DNA of 64,000 bases from Clostridiales bacterium (GCA_015055945.1 SVHH01000001.1:124001-188000); one strand, 5' to 3'. Counted from the first letter of the stretch, positions 16,527-25,605 are shown. The notes: generated by a model from the sequence alone, not told the origin. Numbers and translations are program-made.

Positions 16527-17675
16527 ATGTTTGAATTAAGTCAAGAAGTTTTGAAATTTTTACAAGACCACGAACAAGAAACTTTCGACCTTATCGAAAC
16601 TCTCTCAAAAATCCCCGCACCCAGCGGAAAGGAAGAATTGAGAGTAGAATTTTGCAAAAAATGGTTTGAAGATAACGGTGCACCCGAAGTTATCGTTGAC
16701 AGCGCGCTTAACGTTATTTGCCCCGTTGGTTGTGAAAACAAAAACGATATCGTTATCTTTATGGCGCACACCGACGTTGTATTCCCCGATATGACCGAAC
16801 TCCCCTTTCATAAAGATGACGAATATATGTACTGCCCTGGTATCGGCGATGACACCGCATGCCTTGCAAAACTTATGATTGTTGCAAAATATATTTTCCA
16901 AAAAGGGTTAACCGCACCTTGCGGAATTATGTTTATCGCAAACAGTTGTGAAGAAGGTTTGGGCAACTTAAAAGGTATCCGCCAAATTATGAAAGATTAC
17001 GCTGGTAGAGTGGCTGAAGTTTATACCTTTGACGGAAGTTACACCCACATCGTAAACAGATGCGTAGGTTCTCATAGATATGAACTTACCTTTAAAACCG
17101 AAGGCGGACACTCTTTCGGTGCGTTCGGTAATAGAAACGCTATCGTTGCCATGAGTGATTTGATTTGCAATCTTTATAAATGTGAAGTTCCTAAAAAAGA
17201 AGGCTGTAAAACCACTTACAACGTAGGCATCGTTGAAGGCGGCACTTCAGTTAACACTATCGCCCAAGAAGCAAAAATGCTTTACGAATACCGCAGCGAC
17301 GACAAAGAATGTTTAAAGCATATGGAAAACTTCTTTAAAGAAGAAGTTGCAAAGGCTAAAAAGAAAGGTTTGGCTGAAATTGAAGTTGAACTTATCGGTG
17401 ATAGACCTTGCGGTGGCGAAATTGATAAAGAAAGACACCAAAAGATGTGTGATCTTGCAATTAGCGTTAGCGAAAAGTACTCAGGTCTTCCTTGCAAAAT
17501 TGATTCTGGCTCAACCGACGCAAATATTCCTATGTCGCTCGGCGTACCTGCAATTTGCGCGGGCAACCACATCGCTTACGGCGCACATACTCGTGGCGAA
17601 AAACTTCTTATTTCAAGCGTACCTATCGGCTTAAAAATAACCGCTGAAATAGTACTTACCTATTTCCAAAAATAA
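16527..17675 (+). CDS. M20-family metallopeptidase
   Basis: A 382-residue zinc peptidase related to PepT and carboxypeptidase G2 types. Metal ligands are recognisable in MAHTDVVFPD (His), GIGDDTACLA (bridging Asp), NSCEEGLGN (catalytic and metal Glu), and a late His in AYGAHTRGE. A dimerisation domain is inserted in the middle (about residues 190-300). Probably cytosolic: no signal peptide. It likely trims small peptides; the exact substrate is not readable. A consensus promoter precedes it and a bidirectional terminator follows. Confidence 0.87.
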   Translation: MFELSQEVLKFLQDHEQETFDLIETLSKIPAPSGKEELRVEFCKKWFEDNGAPEVIVDSALNVICPVGCENKNDIVIFMAHTDVVFPDMTELPFHKDDEYMYCPGIGDDTACLAKLMIVAKYIFQKGLTAPCGIMFIANSCEEGLGNLKGIRQIMKDYAGRVAEVYTFDGSYTHIVNRCVGSHRYELTFKTEGGHSFGAFGNRNAIVAMSDLICNLYKCEVPKKEGCKTTYNVGIVEGGTSVNTIAQEAKMLYEYRSDDKECLKHMENFFKEEVAKAKKKGLAEIEVELIGDRPCGGEIDKERHQKMCDLAISVSEKYSGLPCKIDSGSTDANIPMSLGVPAICAGNHIAYGAHTRGEKLLISSVPIGLKITAEIVLTYFQK

Positions 17676-17692
17676 ATAAAGAGTAAACAATT

Positions 17693-17725
17693 AAAGGCTT
17701 TTGGATAGTTCCAAAAGCCTTTTTT
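17693..17725. terminator. bidirectional terminator between convergent genes
   Basis: AAAGGCTTTTGG and CCAAAAGCCTTT (12 bp) around ATAGTT, with T on the plus side and A on the other. It serves both the peptidase gene and the acyl-CoA synthetase gene. Confidence 0.9.
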
Positions 17726-17728
17726 CTA

Positions 17729-20023
17729 TTATAATTTGTTTCTTTGAATTTTACCGCTAACGGTTTTGGGAAGGTCGTCACGGAAAACGACAATTCTAGG
17801 ATACTTATAAGGCGCGGTTTTTGCCTTAACGTAAGTTTGAATTTCTTTCTTTAATTCTTCCGTAGGCTCTGTGCCCTTAACCAAAACGATACTTGCCTTA
17901 ACTACTTGACCACGAACTTCATCAGGTTCAGCAGAAACACCGCATTCTAATACGTACGGAAGTTCCATAATAACCGATTCGATTTCAAACGGTCCGATAC
18001 GATAACCTGAAGATTTAATAACGTCGTCAACACGACCAACGTACCAGAAATACCCGTCTTCATCACGCCAAGCGGTATCGCCCGTGTGATAGAAACCGTC
18101 GTGCCAAACTTCTTTAGTCTTTTCTTCATCGTTATAGTAACCCATAAACAAGCCGCAAGGAGCACCGTCTTTAACGTTAACAACGATTTCGCCAACTTCA
18201 CCAACCGCAACTGAATTGCCGTTTTCATCAACGATATCAATATCGTAGATAGGTGCGGGTTTACCCATTGAGCCAACCTTATGGGGTTTGCCGATAAGGT
18301 TACCGATAAGCATCGTCGTTTCGGTTTGACCAAAGCCTTCTTTGATTTGAAGACCAGTGAGTTTTTCAAATTGATTGTAAACTTCGGGGTTTAACGCTTC
18401 GCCAGCGGTTGACATATGGCGAACTGAAGAAAAATCGTACTGACTGATGTCTTGCTTTATAAGTAAGCGTAGCATAGTAGGCGGAGCGCAGAAAGTGGTG
18501 ATGTGGTATTTGGCAAACATAGGCAAAATATCCGCAGCGTCAAAGCGGTCGAAGTCGTAAACGAAAGTAGCCGCTTCACAAAGCCATTGACCGTAGAGTT
18601 TACCCCACATAGATTTAGCCCAGCCCGTTTCACTAATGGTGAAGTGTAAGCCGTCGGGGTCAACGTTATGCCAGTATTTTGCGGTGTGGAAGTGCCCGAG
18701 CGGATATTTATGGCTATGCATAGCCATTTTAGGATAACCACTAGTACCTGAAGTAAAGAACATAAGCATAGGCTCGTCTCCGCAAGCGGTGTCATCCGTG
18801 CGGTTAAAGTGCGTGCTGTACATAACGTATTCTTCATCGAAGTTACGCCAGCCTGCACGCGTGCCGTTAACGATAATTTTATGTTCAACGTTCGGGCAAG
18901 TTTTCATAGCGATTTCCGCTTGATGCGCGGTGTCGCCGTCAGCAGTACAAACGATTGCCTTAGCGCCAGACGCCTGAAATCTATACTCAAAGTCGTGTTC
19001 TTGAAGTTGGTTGGTAGCGAGAATTGCAACCGCGCCGAGTTTATTTAAGCCAAGCATAGCAAACCAGAACTGATAATGGCGCTTTAATACGAGCATAACC
19101 TTGTCACCCTTTTTAATGCCTAACGACTTAAAATAGTTAGCACAGCGTGCAGATTCTTTCTTAATATCCTTAAAAGTAAATCTTCTCTCAGTCTTATCCT
19201 TTGCGATGTGGAGCATAGCGAGTTTTTCGGGCTCGCGTTCAGCCAACGCGTCAACAAGGTCGAAAGCAAAGTTGAACTTTTCAGTATTTTTAAACTTAAT
19301 TGAAGTGGGAGTGCCGTCAGCATCTTCAGTAACGTCAATATAGTTTTTGTAAATACGCTCTTTTTCGTCCTTAACGATAACCTTTTTGGGCTTGTTGATA
19401 ACTTGCTTATCGGCAGATAATTCGGGAATAGGCTCACCCGTGGGATTAAGAACGATTGCATAGAACACACAGTCCCTACCGTTAACAGCAATCATACCGT
19501 GTGGCGTGTCAGAATCGTAGTAAATACTATCCCCCGGTCCTAAAATTTCTTTATGTTCACCGATTTGAACCATAAGGTAGCCGTCAACAACTATATCACA
19601 TTCTTGACCAGCGTGCGTAGTGAGTTCAATATCTTTACCTTGCGCGTCTTCACGGAAAATACTGCGAACGTAAAGGGGTTCAGCAATACGGTTTTGGAAA
19701 GCGTAAGCAAGGTTAAAGTAAGTCATACCGTGCGCTTGGGCAATCTTTTGACCTTGACCGTAACGCGTAACGGTGTAACCTTTAAGTTTAGGGCTGTAAC
19801 CTTCAATAATATCGGTAACGTTAACGGAGAGCGCCAAAGCACAGCGGTAAATAAAGGCAAAGTTTAAGTCCCTATTACCGTTTTCACACTCGGTGTACTC
19901 TTGGGCGGTAACACCCGTTTTCTTAGCCATATCTTCAATAGATAAGTTTTCGATTTGACGGAGTTCACGAATACGCCCCGCCATTTCCTTAATCTTGAAG
20001 TCAAGACCTGTCATTTGTTCCAT
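17729..20023 (-). CDS. XRE-cupin-acyl-CoA synthetase fusion
   Basis: A 764-residue protein. Residues about 12-72 are an XRE helix-turn-helix, about 125-190 a cupin barrel (THAGQECDIVVDGYL, DTPHGM), and from about 245 an AMP-forming acyl-CoA synthetase with the P-loop FFTSGTSGYPKMA, GEGFGQTET-like block, GDTAWRDEDGYFWYVGR and the C-terminal LPKTVSGKIQR. It should activate a carboxylic acid to its CoA thioester; the DNA-binding and cupin parts may sense a ligand. I chose ATG 20023 (GGAGG 7 bases upstream); a longer frame would start inside the T-box terminator. Controlled by the T-box leader. Confidence 0.9.
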   Translation of the reverse strand: MEQMTGLDFKIKEMAGRIRELRQIENLSIEDMAKKTGVTAQEYTECENGNRDLNFAFIYRCALALSVNVTDIIEGYSPKLKGYTVTRYGQGQKIAQAHGMTYFNLAYAFQNRIAEPLYVRSIFREDAQGKDIELTTHAGQECDIVVDGYLMVQIGEHKEILGPGDSIYYDSDTPHGMIAVNGRDCVFYAIVLNPTGEPIPELSADKQVINKPKKVIVKDEKERIYKNYIDVTEDADGTPTSIKFKNTEKFNFAFDLVDALAEREPEKLAMLHIAKDKTERRFTFKDIKKESARCANYFKSLGIKKGDKVMLVLKRHYQFWFAMLGLNKLGAVAILATNQLQEHDFEYRFQASGAKAIVCTADGDTAHQAEIAMKTCPNVEHKIIVNGTRAGWRNFDEEYVMYSTHFNRTDDTACGDEPMLMFFTSGTSGYPKMAMHSHKYPLGHFHTAKYWHNVDPDGLHFTISETGWAKSMWGKLYGQWLCEAATFVYDFDRFDAADILPMFAKYHITTFCAPPTMLRLLIKQDISQYDFSSVRHMSTAGEALNPEVYNQFEKLTGLQIKEGFGQTETTMLIGNLIGKPHKVGSMGKPAPIYDIDIVDENGNSVAVGEVGEIVVNVKDGAPCGLFMGYYNDEEKTKEVWHDGFYHTGDTAWRDEDGYFWYVGRVDDVIKSSGYRIGPFEIESVIMELPYVLECGVSAEPDEVRGQVVKASIVLVKGTEPTEELKKEIQTYVKAKTAPYKYPRIVVFRDDLPKTVSGKIQRNKL

Positions 20024-20041
20024 ATAAAGCCTCCTATGGGC

Positions 20042-20318
20042 AAAAAAAACTCGCCCCAAAGATAACTTTGAGACGAGCGCTTTTATCTTTTTAATGCACC
20101 CGCGGTACCACTCAAATTGCAGTTTCCTGCCACTCAGAGTCCATCAACTCTTATGCCTTTACGCAGCAATCACGGAAAAGTTCTACTAACGCTTCTATTT
20201 AACGCTTTCTTCCTTTCGGCTCAGAAGTTACAACACGAAAACCCGCTTAATGACTTGCACCGACCGCCACTTCTCTAAAAGCAGTATATAACGCATACTC
20301 TTCTTCAACGCCTTTTAT
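20042..20318 (-). promoter_or_regulatory. T-box leader (tRNA-sensing riboswitch)
   Basis: Read on the minus strand: stem I begins GGCGTTGAAGAAGAGTA, with a loop-E AGTA and K-turn, continues through AGAGA and GGTGCAAG in the distal part, and closes with CTTCTGAGCC. The T-box GTGGTACCGCGGGTGC is at 20111-20096. A terminator GCTCG/CGAG with eight T lies at 20080-20042, just before the synthetase start. By alignment to CTTCTGAG, the specifier codon looks like GTA (Val), but UGU or UUG in neighbouring registers cannot be excluded by eye. Confidence 0.92.
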
Positions 20319-20324
20319 GCACTA

Positions 20325-20353
20325 ATTTTAACATAATAAATATAGTTTGTCAA
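20325..20353 (-). promoter_or_regulatory. promoter of the T-box transcript
   Basis: On the minus strand TTGACA (20353-20348), 17-bp spacer, TAAAAT (20330-20325). Transcription would start about 20318, at the 5' end of the T-box. Confidence 0.8.
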
Positions 20354-20381
20354 CGATTTTACGCTACTGTTTTTATATGGT

Positions 20382-20624
20382 TTAACCAAAATCATGTCTA
20401 TTGCAAAATATGTTATTTTGTTCTAAAACGCATAATATTGCTTCAATTTTCAAAAAACAATCTTTATCTATCAAACTATCATCGTCCATTATTTGTTTGA
20501 TTTGTTCTAAAACTTTATAACTCTCACTATCTATAATTTCTTTTAGTGCTTTGTCGTTTACACAATCTAACTTATACCCTTCGTTTTGTAAACCACTAAT
20601 CAAAATTTCTCTCCACAATTCCAT
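20382..20624 (-). CDS. small protein divergent from an XRE regulator
   Basis: An 80-residue acidic helical protein starting MELWREILISGLQNEGY, with AAGGAG before the ATG. No known family is recognised. It diverges from the small XRE gene at 20722 with a shared operator-like region between them, the layout of a regulator with its target or of a toxin-antitoxin-like pair; neither can be shown here. Confidence 0.6.
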   Translation of the reverse strand: MELWREILISGLQNEGYKLDCVNDKALKEIIDSESYKVLEQIKQIMDDDSLIDKDCFLKIEAILCVLEQNNIFCNRHDFG

Positions 20625-20648
20625 AAAAGTTACTCCTTTTATTAAAAA

Positions 20649-20690
20649 TGGGGATTATATCCCCTTAATAAAAAAGATTATAACCCCCAT
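20649..20690. promoter_or_regulatory. operator-like inverted repeat between 80-aa gene and XRE gene
   Basis: ATGGGGATTATATCC (20649-20663) and GATTATAACCCCCAT (20676-20690) are inverted relatives of each other (ATGGGG-TTATA core). The left one is itself a palindrome, GGGGATTATATCCCC. This is a likely site for the adjacent helix-turn-helix protein. Confidence 0.6.
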
Positions 20691-20721
20691 AATATAAAAT
20701 GTCAACAGTTAGGAGAGTAAA

Positions 20722-20922
20722 ATGTTTAAATTCGATAGATTATTTACAACGATGGAAAAAAAGGGCGTGTCTACTTATAGACTTAGAGAAGAATGTGGCA
20801 TAGATAGCAAAACCGTCCGTAGACTAAGGGCTAATCAAAACATAGAAATGAAAACTCTTAATAGAATTTGCGCCTATTTAGATTGTAAAATAGAAGAAGT
20901 TGTAGAGTTTATAAAAGACTAA
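20722..20922 (+). CDS. small XRE-family regulator
   Basis: A 66-residue Cro/CI-type helix-turn-helix protein, almost all domain: STYRLREECGIDSKTVRRLRANQNIEMKTLNRICAYLDCKI covers the HTH. Such proteins often repress themselves and a divergent neighbour. AGGAGA precedes the ATG. A hairpin terminator follows. Confidence 0.88.
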   Translation: MFKFDRLFTTMEKKGVSTYRLREECGIDSKTVRRLRANQNIEMKTLNRICAYLDCKIEEVVEFIKD

Positions 20923-20925
20923 AAT

Positions 20926-20972
20926 AAAAGCACACTATACTTCACGAAAAGTGAAATGCAGTGTGCTTTTTC
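20926..20972. terminator. bidirectional terminator
   Basis: AAAAGCACACT pairs with AGTGTGCTTTT; inner CTTCAC/GTGAA extends the hairpin. It lies between the convergent XRE gene and the ceramidase-like gene. Confidence 0.85.
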
Positions 20973-20984
20973 TTTTTTATTTAA

Positions 20985-22337
20985 TTATTGTTTTTTAAGT
21001 CTGCCTAAGATTTCTTTACCTTCTTTGATGAGTTGTTCAGCACTACCAGCCTTAAACCTAGAAGTGCGCGCTTCATAACCGCCTTCATCATAAGAATCTT
21101 GCATTGGGAAGTAACCTTGTGCGCCGTTAGTGTCACAAGTTGAAATAATCATATCCCAACCTTCTGCTTCAGCAATACCGCGACCAACAGCGTTAAACGG
21201 TTCGCCAGGGATACCAATGAAAGCAACGTTACCGATAGCGATTGTACCTACGGGAAGTTCAATGGTATCGGGCTCGTTTTCTAAAGCAACCATTCTCATT
21301 GCTTCAGCAACAACGGTGGTAAGCATCATTGCCTTAAACGGAATTTCATCATCTCTGCCGGCAAGATGAAGTTCTGCATACTTATGAGCAAGTGGCATAT
21401 CTTCGGGCTTGCCTTTGTTTGCAAATACGTTAACCATTTCTAATGAATACTTAATATCGTCAACGGGGAGATATTCAACCTTATCATAAACTTGCATAAC
21501 CGCACCAGCGATAACTCTACCAACGTGTCTTGCATGGCCGTAACCACGTGAGCAACCGTCAAAGTCGTTAAACATATCGTTGAAGTCGCCCTTAGTGGGA
21601 TGAACGTTAACGTGGTTAACGTCGCCTTGAGCACCGTTTAAGCAAATACACTTAGTGTTATCGATTGCCTTCTCAACAAATCTTCTAACAAAACCGGGCC
21701 AGTCGGCAGAAATCTTGTTACCGCCAACACAGTCGGGGTGGTTTGCAAAGTTTGCAACTACAACGGTTTCACCGCCTTCTCTATCGAAACGAACAACTCT
21801 TACGCTGTCGTCAAGTTCACCGATAGGTCCAACGATATCGGGGTTGTTAACACCGGGGTTAGTTTTGGTAGTGCCGTCTTTCATTTTGTAACGACGGATA
21901 AACGCAATATTTTTAGCAACGCCCTTACCGATACCCATTTTAGCGGGCTTTAAGTCTTCCAAAGCAAATTGAGCAACGTCAACAACTCTTGAAGTTAAGA
22001 AAACTTTATAATCTGCTTGAATTTGGTCTTGGGGTTCGGGTAAAACTCTAGGACCAGTGTGGGTGTGGGTTAATTGAATAAAGATTGCTTCCGCGGGAAC
22101 ACCCGTTCTTTCAGTAATCTTTTCTTTAAGCATATTGATAACTTCTTTTTTCATACCGCAGTTATCAATGGTCATCATAATAATTTTCTTTTCACCCATT
22201 TGGTAAGCAACAGCAACTGCTTCCAAATCGTCCAAGATACCGTCCGCTTTACGAACCTTATAGTAACCAGTAACGTCAATACCCATAGGCGGGTTTACGT
22301 TAACTCTTGCATAACCAACTTTGAAAATCTTTTCCAT
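20985..22337 (-). CDS. neutral/alkaline ceramidase-like protein
   Basis: A 450-residue protein resembling the N-terminal domain of neutral/alkaline non-lysosomal ceramidases: VGYARVNVNPPMGIDVTGYY at the N-terminus, the metal-binding THTHTGPR near residue 105, FANHPDCVGG near 215 and LNGAQGDVN near 250. No signal peptide is visible and the C-terminal domain of true ceramidases is absent, so it may be an intracellular hydrolase of another amide or lipid. ATG 22337 is chosen for its AAGGAG; an upstream in-frame start would add 15 Lys-rich residues without support. Confidence 0.78.
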   Translation of the reverse strand: MEKIFKVGYARVNVNPPMGIDVTGYYKVRKADGILDDLEAVAVAYQMGEKKIIMMTIDNCGMKKEVINMLKEKITERTGVPAEAIFIQLTHTHTGPRVLPEPQDQIQADYKVFLTSRVVDVAQFALEDLKPAKMGIGKGVAKNIAFIRRYKMKDGTTKTNPGVNNPDIVGPIGELDDSVRVVRFDREGGETVVVANFANHPDCVGGNKISADWPGFVRRFVEKAIDNTKCICLNGAQGDVNHVNVHPTKGDFNDMFNDFDGCSRGYGHARHVGRVIAGAVMQVYDKVEYLPVDDIKYSLEMVNVFANKGKPEDMPLAHKYAELHLAGRDDEIPFKAMMLTTVVAEAMRMVALENEPDTIELPVGTIAIGNVAFIGIPGEPFNAVGRGIAEAEGWDMIISTCDTNGAQGYFPMQDSYDEGGYEARTSRFKAGSAEQLIKEGKEILGRLKKQ

Positions 22338-22565
22338 TATCTTCTCCTTAACCTTCGCTTTTAATTTGTTTTTTAAGCGCAAGTTTATTCTTCAATCATT
22401 AGTTTAATACAACCAAAAATAATTGTCAACTGTTTTAATGTTTATATTGAAAATATAAATTTATTTATAAAACGAACACAAATCTCAAAAAAACCTAAGA
22501 AAAATGCTTGTAAAGATACGGGGGTTTGCGTTATAAAAAAACTATATCTAATAATAGAAGTTAAT

Positions 22566-24785
22566 TTAAATAGTTTCAAAACATATATCACCGATATAGA
22601 CGTATGTAGAGCCTACAACACGAGAACACCTTAATTGAACTAATTCCGTAGGTACTTGTTGAATTGAACTTGAAGACGCAAAATCATAATCGTCAATCGG
22701 CTCAAACGCTGCTTTACTACTAGGTTTTAAACTTTTTGCGCCAAAATAAGTGCAGAAATCTTCAAGCGGCAACGTTATCTTGGTCCATTTATTATACGTA
22801 TGATTTAACGACATAACACCTTGTGGCAAATGTTCGCAGCCGTGATTTAAATAAGTAATAGAAATTGCATTGTAGCCATACGCCTTAGCACGTTGTATAA
22901 TTTCTTCTTGGGTATATCTAAGTTTAACGTATATGTTGCTCAAATTACTGAGTTCATATTTAAATGCTGCTTTATTAAAGCCATTATACGGAAACGCTGA
23001 CGGATCACAATATGAAGATATATACTTACTATTTATGCTCATCGTCATTGTTCCCTTTTCAATACATTCGCCTGTCGATTTATTATAACTAGGTGAACTT
23101 GATCGGTAAGTTGCGTAAGTTACAAGTGGCGCAGTTGAATAGTTGGTTTCAATAGACAATATTGTAGACGTGTCGTTTACAAGTTCAATATCTAAAATAT
23201 ATAGGTCAAAATCTCCTGAACCAACGTCATCTGCAAGTGTTTCGAAATATCCAATCTGTAAAACGTTTTCTTCGTTTAAACCAGAGCCCACGGCACTTGC
23301 AAAATCTTCAATTGAAAGCATATACGTACGCCACACGTTTTCTTCCAACACTGTTGCGTCGCTAGTCTTATCGCTTACTGCAAAAAATTTATCTTGACTT
23401 AATACGTCAAACACACCATACTCAGTAGCAGAATTTTCACGCGGAATTGCCCCGCCTGCATTGCGGCGAATAAGCGCGTAAGTAAACTTTACGTGGTCAA
23501 AAGTGCCGTATGGCGACGACGAGTTTTCATATTTTTGAGTTTCTTCATTATATATCGGAGACATCAAAAGAAGTTCATCTTTAGTATAATTAATTTTTAA
23601 CTTTACTGAGTCTTCATTATTTATACCCGCAACAACAGCCGAACTTTTATCTTCGCCCACCATATCGCTTGCACCGTATAAAGTGGTGTCTGTTAAATAA
23701 CCAGATTCATTAGTTCCATCTCCGTCAAGGTCTTCCGTTACCTTGTTTTTGCCAACCGTTGGTAATTTTTCGTTGGGGACATAATAGTTTTCAAAAGTAT
23801 CATCCGATTGCCTTGTTACGTCTAAGTGTTCTAATCCCTTTTCTGTCGCGTTAAAAACTTTCGTATTGTTGACACAAGTAACGTTTACGTTTCCTTCAAA
23901 AACACTATTTAAATCTTTGTTATTTACAATGCTAATTACTTTATTACTATCTTCAAATACGCCTGCAAAACTTGAAGGAATTTGCACAAAGTCATAGTCA
24001 ACTTGAACGTCGTTTACAAGTTTAAATTTAGTTCCAGCAAAAGTTACGCCGCCTTTTCTAACCGCTTCAGATATACCGTATAAGTCAGAACCATCCGTAA
24101 TTTCAACAACCGCTACGCCAGATGCCAATTCATCAACGTAAGAGCCCAAATAATCAACGTTGCTTAACAACTCAATAGGAACACCTGCACTGTACGCTTT
24201 TGCAACAACTTCTTTATAGTTCCTAGCAAAGTTACTTGTAGGCGTTGCATAAACGTATTCTTCGCCAGTCCAAATATATGCAATAACGGTAAAATCTTCT
24301 TCAATATTCTTTTCAAGCATATATTGAACAGCACCGTTAGTGTACCAAAAACCATCTTCTTGATAAAAAGTTTTTTCTTTATTTACAAGAATACCTTCGC
24401 CTTGTTCCCCAACGTAATTTTTAATAGAAAATATGTAATCATCTTTGCCATATGAGCCGTCAGTAGCCGCCGCTCTATCGGTAAAAAGTGCATGCGGGGT
24501 AATTAAAAATCCCATATATGCACAACTACTACCCATAAGTGCCTTATAAGTTTTGTCATCAATTCTTGCTCTAAAACGAATACCAGAACTTGCACCTTCG
24601 GTGTTTCCTATACGAATTGACGCTTCTTCCATTACTTTAAATTGAGATTTTGTTACGCTAATTACTGTAGTCGTAGACACGTTGGCATTAACATTTTTAA
24701 CCGTTGCTGAAAACGTCAACAAGCAAATTGAAACTATTAAGCCAAGCAATATAATGAGCGTGTTTTCTTTTGTAAAAGTTTTCAT
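22566..24785 (-). CDS. large secreted or surface protein
   Basis: A 739-residue protein with an N-terminal signal segment (hydrophobic residues about 9-30), then Ser/Thr/Asp-rich extracellular-type sequence. Near residue 55 the block ASIRIGNTEGASSGIRFRAR resembles a domain often seen in surface proteins of gut Clostridia; around residue 350 DLDGDGTNESG looks like a calcium-binding loop. No LPXTG anchor or C-terminal membrane segment is seen. An ATG at 24809 would add eight residues; 24785 has a better spaced GG-rich site. Role unknown. Confidence 0.72.
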   Translation of the reverse strand: MKTFTKENTLIILLGLIVSICLLTFSATVKNVNANVSTTTVISVTKSQFKVMEEASIRIGNTEGASSGIRFRARIDDKTYKALMGSSCAYMGFLITPHALFTDRAAATDGSYGKDDYIFSIKNYVGEQGEGILVNKEKTFYQEDGFWYTNGAVQYMLEKNIEEDFTVIAYIWTGEEYVYATPTSNFARNYKEVVAKAYSAGVPIELLSNVDYLGSYVDELASGVAVVEITDGSDLYGISEAVRKGGVTFAGTKFKLVNDVQVDYDFVQIPSSFAGVFEDSNKVISIVNNKDLNSVFEGNVNVTCVNNTKVFNATEKGLEHLDVTRQSDDTFENYYVPNEKLPTVGKNKVTEDLDGDGTNESGYLTDTTLYGASDMVGEDKSSAVVAGINNEDSVKLKINYTKDELLLMSPIYNEETQKYENSSSPYGTFDHVKFTYALIRRNAGGAIPRENSATEYGVFDVLSQDKFFAVSDKTSDATVLEENVWRTYMLSIEDFASAVGSGLNEENVLQIGYFETLADDVGSGDFDLYILDIELVNDTSTILSIETNYSTAPLVTYATYRSSSPSYNKSTGECIEKGTMTMSINSKYISSYCDPSAFPYNGFNKAAFKYELSNLSNIYVKLRYTQEEIIQRAKAYGYNAISITYLNHGCEHLPQGVMSLNHTYNKWTKITLPLEDFCTYFGAKSLKPSSKAAFEPIDDYDFASSSSIQQVPTELVQLRCSRVVGSTYVYIGDICFETI

Positions 24786-24863
24786 TTTCTTATCCGCCTT
24801 TGTTGACATTTTAACTCTTAATCGCCAACAAGGTTTTAATAGTTTTTAATATGATTTCGCAAG

Positions 24864-25304
24864 TTATAAACTATTTAGCATTATAGTAAAAGGTCCGTCG
24901 TTAGTTTGCTGAATTTTCATATCCGCGCCAAAAACGCCAAGTTTTACGGGAACGCCTGCTTTTTTCAAACCTTCGGCAACGTAAAGATAAGTTTGGTTTG
25001 CAATATCGGGTGCTTCCGCTTCAATAAAGGACGGACGGTTGCCGTGCGAAGTATCCGCAGCGAGCGTAAATTGTGAAACGAGTAAAATTTCACCTTTCGT
25101 ATCAATAATAGACTTATTTATCTTGCCGTTTTCATCTTCACAAATGCGAAGTGCGGGGATTTTTTTAATCATATAATCAGCGTCTTTTTGGGTATCCCCT
25201 TTCATTACGCCTAAAAATATTACGTAGCCAAAGCCTATTTCTGAAATGAGTTTTCCGTCCACTTTTAAGTTTGCATCTAGTACGCGTTGAATAACCGCTT
25301 TCAT
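24864..25304 (-). CDS. dtd: D-aminoacyl-tRNA deacylase
   Basis: Removes D-amino acids (and glycine from tRNA-Ala) mischarged on tRNA. The 146-residue protein starts MKAVIQRV as usual, has the catalytic SQFTLAAD motif near residue 77 and the second conserved motif NDGPFTIML at the C-terminus. AGGAGCAATAAATA precedes the ATG. Single gene between the surface protein and a structured intergenic element. Confidence 0.95.
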   Translation of the reverse strand: MKAVIQRVLDANLKVDGKLISEIGFGYVIFLGVMKGDTQKDADYMIKKIPALRICEDENGKINKSIIDTKGEILLVSQFTLAADTSHGNRPSFIEAEAPDIANQTYLYVAEGLKKAGVPVKLGVFGADMKIQQTNDGPFTIMLNSL

Positions 25305-25346
25305 TATTTATTGCTCCTTTTTTTAATAGGTTTTTGAACTGAGAAT

Positions 25347-25493
25347 GATTGATTTAGTTAAAAACTTGTTTTGCACGGTTAACGAGAAAAATACAAGAAA
25401 AACAAGCGTTTTTATGAGGGCGCATACCCTCTGCGGTCTGTAACCGAATAAAACGCAAAGTGTTTCACAGTAGTTTTCCGTCAAAAATCAATC
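25347..25493. repeat. structured element related to type A
   Basis: Closed by perfect arms GATTGATTT (25347-25355) and AAATCAATC (25485-25493). Inside, the plus strand reads GCGTTTTTAT, then a GAGGG-CGCATA-CCCTC hairpin, then GTAACCGAATAAAACGC, so it shares with type A copies the order ATTTTAT / GGGCGC / GTAACC-AATAAA. Unlike the other copies it is not next to a stop codon but in the gap between the divergent dtd and radical SAM genes. Apart from promoter sequence, nothing else is seen in this 300-base gap. Confidence 0.7.
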
Positions 25494-25605
25494 AGGTGAA
25501 GTGAAAAAGCCTTTCTTAACCATGATAACATATTTTTATTTATTTGACAAGCAATTGCCTTTTAATGTATACTGTTATCATAAATTCTTTAAGGAGATAA
25601 AGGGT

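Noticed and set aside
19999..20059. Longer start of the acyl-CoA synthetase (frame to 20059).
   Set aside because: It would begin within the T-box terminator T run; GGAGG points to ATG 20023.
25501..25605. GTG start extending the radical SAM protein by 35 residues.
   Set aside because: The extension is untypical (Tyr/Phe-rich), has no ribosome binding site and would cross the promoter area; AAGGAG marks ATG 25606.
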